Of a stretch of DNA of 64,000 nucleotides, positions 62,762 through 64,000 are shown one piece after another. Both the position numbers and the translations under genes were made by a program. Where the stretch lies: NCBI GenBank assembly GCA_028821575.1, contig JAPPFW010000071.1:1-64000 (forward strand). The letters are read 5' to 3'. Positions within the stretch are counted from its first letter, which is position 1. Every line of letters starts with the position of its first letter. The notes under the pieces are model-generated. The model was not told the origin of the DNA. It did not search any database and saw only the letters and a list, made by a program, of their open reading frames with translations. This stretch comes from a bacterium (GTDB lineage: Bacteria > Actinomycetota > Acidimicrobiia > Spongiisociales > Spongiisociaceae).

Positions 62762-62974
62762 CGTGCCCACCTCTCGATCCTGGACTCCATCGACCCCTCG
62801 GGGGCTCGCCGTACCACAACGTTATGCCACAGGCACGCCGCAACGTCAAGAACCTTCGAGTCGTCATCTGCTGAGCCGGCCACCCGCGCGTACGCCTACA
62901 GCCGTGCGGCGACCGCCCATCGACCGCACGATCGACGGGCGGGAACCGGCCGCAATTGTCCTCGTCGGATCTCC

Positions 62975-64000
62975 CTAACCGGTCGCCTCGTCGATGAGAG
63001 TCCACAGGCGGCTGGGCGTAACCGGCGTCTGGTCCACCTCGACTCCGAGATGGGACAGTGCGTCGGTAACCGCGTTGGCCAGTGCCGCCCCGGCCGGGAA
63101 ACACCCTGCCTCGCCCATCCCCTTGAAGCCGCCCTCGGTGTGGGGCGACGGCGTGACCATGTGATGGATCTCGAAGTCCGGTAGGTCGGTGAAGGACGGC
63201 AGCAGGTAGTCCATGAGGGTCGACGAGAGCAGTTGGCCCGTCTCGTCGTCGTAGACGAACTCCTCGAGCATCGCCCCACCGAGGCCCTGGGCGAGAGCAC
63301 CGTGGATCTGGCCCTCGACCAGCAGCGGATTGATGATCGTGCCGGCATCGTCCACCACCACGTACTTCACCCAGTCGATCTTCCCGGTGTCGGTGTCGAC
63401 ATCGACCACCGCCACATGCGTTCCGAAGGCGGTCGTGAAGTTCGCCGGGTCGTAGACGTAACTTGCCTCCAGGCCCGGCTGGTCGCCCTCCGGGATACGG
63501 TGGGCCCAGTAGGCCTGCTGAGCGACCTCGGCCAGGGTCAGGGACCGCATTTCCTCGGCGCCCTTGACCGAGATCCGGCCGTCGCTGTAGGCGACATCCT
63601 CCGGGTCTGCTTCGAGAAGACCGGCGCCTATGCGAACCGCCTTGGCCTTGATCTCCTCTATGGCCTTGATCACGGCCACGGCCGCCACGTTGGAGCGGCT
63701 CCCCGCCGAACCGAAGCCCGTGTACGGGGTCTGGTCCGTGTCTCCCCATACGACCCTCACGTTGGATATGTCGATCTCCAACTGGTCCGCCGCTACCTGG
63801 GCAAGGGTCGTCTCGGTACCCTGTCCCATCGGGATCATCCCCGTGTAGAGCGTCGCCCTTCCATGCGGATCGATCTTGACCGTTGACCCTTCATAGCCGC
63901 CGGTGTAGTAGTCGAGGAATCCCAGGATCGCGGACGGCCCGAACCCGGACACGTGGATGTAGGAGGCGATACCGATGCCTCTACAGACACCCTGCTCGCG
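62975..64000 (-). CDS. second molybdenum hydroxylase large subunit (partial)
   Basis: The C-terminal 341 residues of a CoxL/xanthine-dehydrogenase-like catalytic subunit; the N-terminus is beyond the right edge. Motifs IPMGQGTETTLAQVAAD, VGWGDTDQ-like VVWGDTDQTPYTGFGSAGSRS, VVVDDAGTIINP and FKGMGEAGCFPAG (catalytic Glu) are present. It is related to but clearly distinct from the copy at 3995-6421. Associated FAD and iron-sulfur subunits are not visible. Confidence 0.92.
   Translation of the reverse strand, partial: REQGVCRGIGIASYIHVSGFGPSAILGFLDYYTGGYEGSTVKIDPHGRATLYTGMIPMGQGTETTLAQVAADQLEIDISNVRVVWGDTDQTPYTGFGSAGSRSNVAAVAVIKAIEEIKAKAVRIGAGLLEADPEDVAYSDGRISVKGAEEMRSLTLAEVAQQAYWAHRIPEGDQPGLEASYVYDPANFTTAFGTHVAVVDVDTDTGKIDWVKYVVVDDAGTIINPLLVEGQIHGALAQGLGGAMLEEFVYDDETGQLLSSTLMDYLLPSFTDLPDFEIHHMVTPSPHTEGGFKGMGEAGCFPAGAALANAVTDALSHLGVEVDQTPVTPSRLWTLIDEATG

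Overview
The window looks like chromosomal DNA of a GC-rich actinobacterium, most likely of the class Acidimicrobiia. This is an inference from several signs: high GC by eye, many GTG/TTG starts with AGGAGG-type ribosome sites, lipoproteins with long Ala/Pro/Thr linkers, a luciferase-like (F420-type) oxidoreductase, a surface nuclease with SLH-like repeats and an Excalibur tail, and a fibronectin type III/Calx-beta surface protein. No rRNA, tRNA or CRISPR array was seen.

Region 1 (0-23 kb and 33.5-46.5 kb) is mainly catabolic. It holds a three-subunit molybdenum hydroxylase operon ending in a Rieske oxygenase (1.5-6.4 kb), a complete BMP-type (nucleoside-like) ABC importer (6.9-11.7 kb), a CrtI-like FAD oxidoreductase, and a second orphan BMP-type binding protein. 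It also holds four related cyclic amidohydrolase/deaminase genes (one frameshifted), two more Rieske oxygenases, two SDRs, an alpha/beta hydrolase, a cupin regulator, a LysR regulator facing isocitrate lyase, a two-domain nucleoside deaminase, a thiolase and a CoxD/CoxE-like maturation pair. Import of a small N-heterocycle, hydroxylation by Mo and Rieske enzymes, hydrolytic deamination or ring opening, and feeding into acetyl-CoA/glyoxylate would fit together. The substrate cannot be read from the sequence.

Region 2 (24-34 kb) is an accessory zone. It has a DUF262-DUF1524 (GmrSD/SspE-like) nuclease, two decayed IS110-family copies flanking a Doc toxin/ribbon-helix-helix antitoxin pair with a long perfect operator palindrome, an IS3 remnant, and an AAA ATPase. 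At its right edge a Nudix-winged-helix regulator is divergent from a von Willebrand A-ARPP-like fusion, with an inverted repeat between them. A tandem pair of HEPN-like proteins (13.7-14.6 kb) is a smaller island inside Region 1.

Region 3 (46.7-64 kb) is mixed: a flotillin/NfeD-like membrane pair, a class III aminotransferase, a secreted SLH-HNH-Excalibur nuclease, an LLM oxidoreductase, a PHB-depolymerase-like lipoprotein, an SDR, and a 1.5 kb-residue surface protein preceded by a Fur-box-like site. It ends with an N-carbamoyl hydrolase plus dihydropyrimidinase, a retropepsin-like protease, and the C-terminal part of a second molybdenum hydroxylase.

Several divergent promoters in Region 1 carry related AT-rich elements (GATATTG/CAATATC half-sites), which suggests shared control of the catabolic genes.
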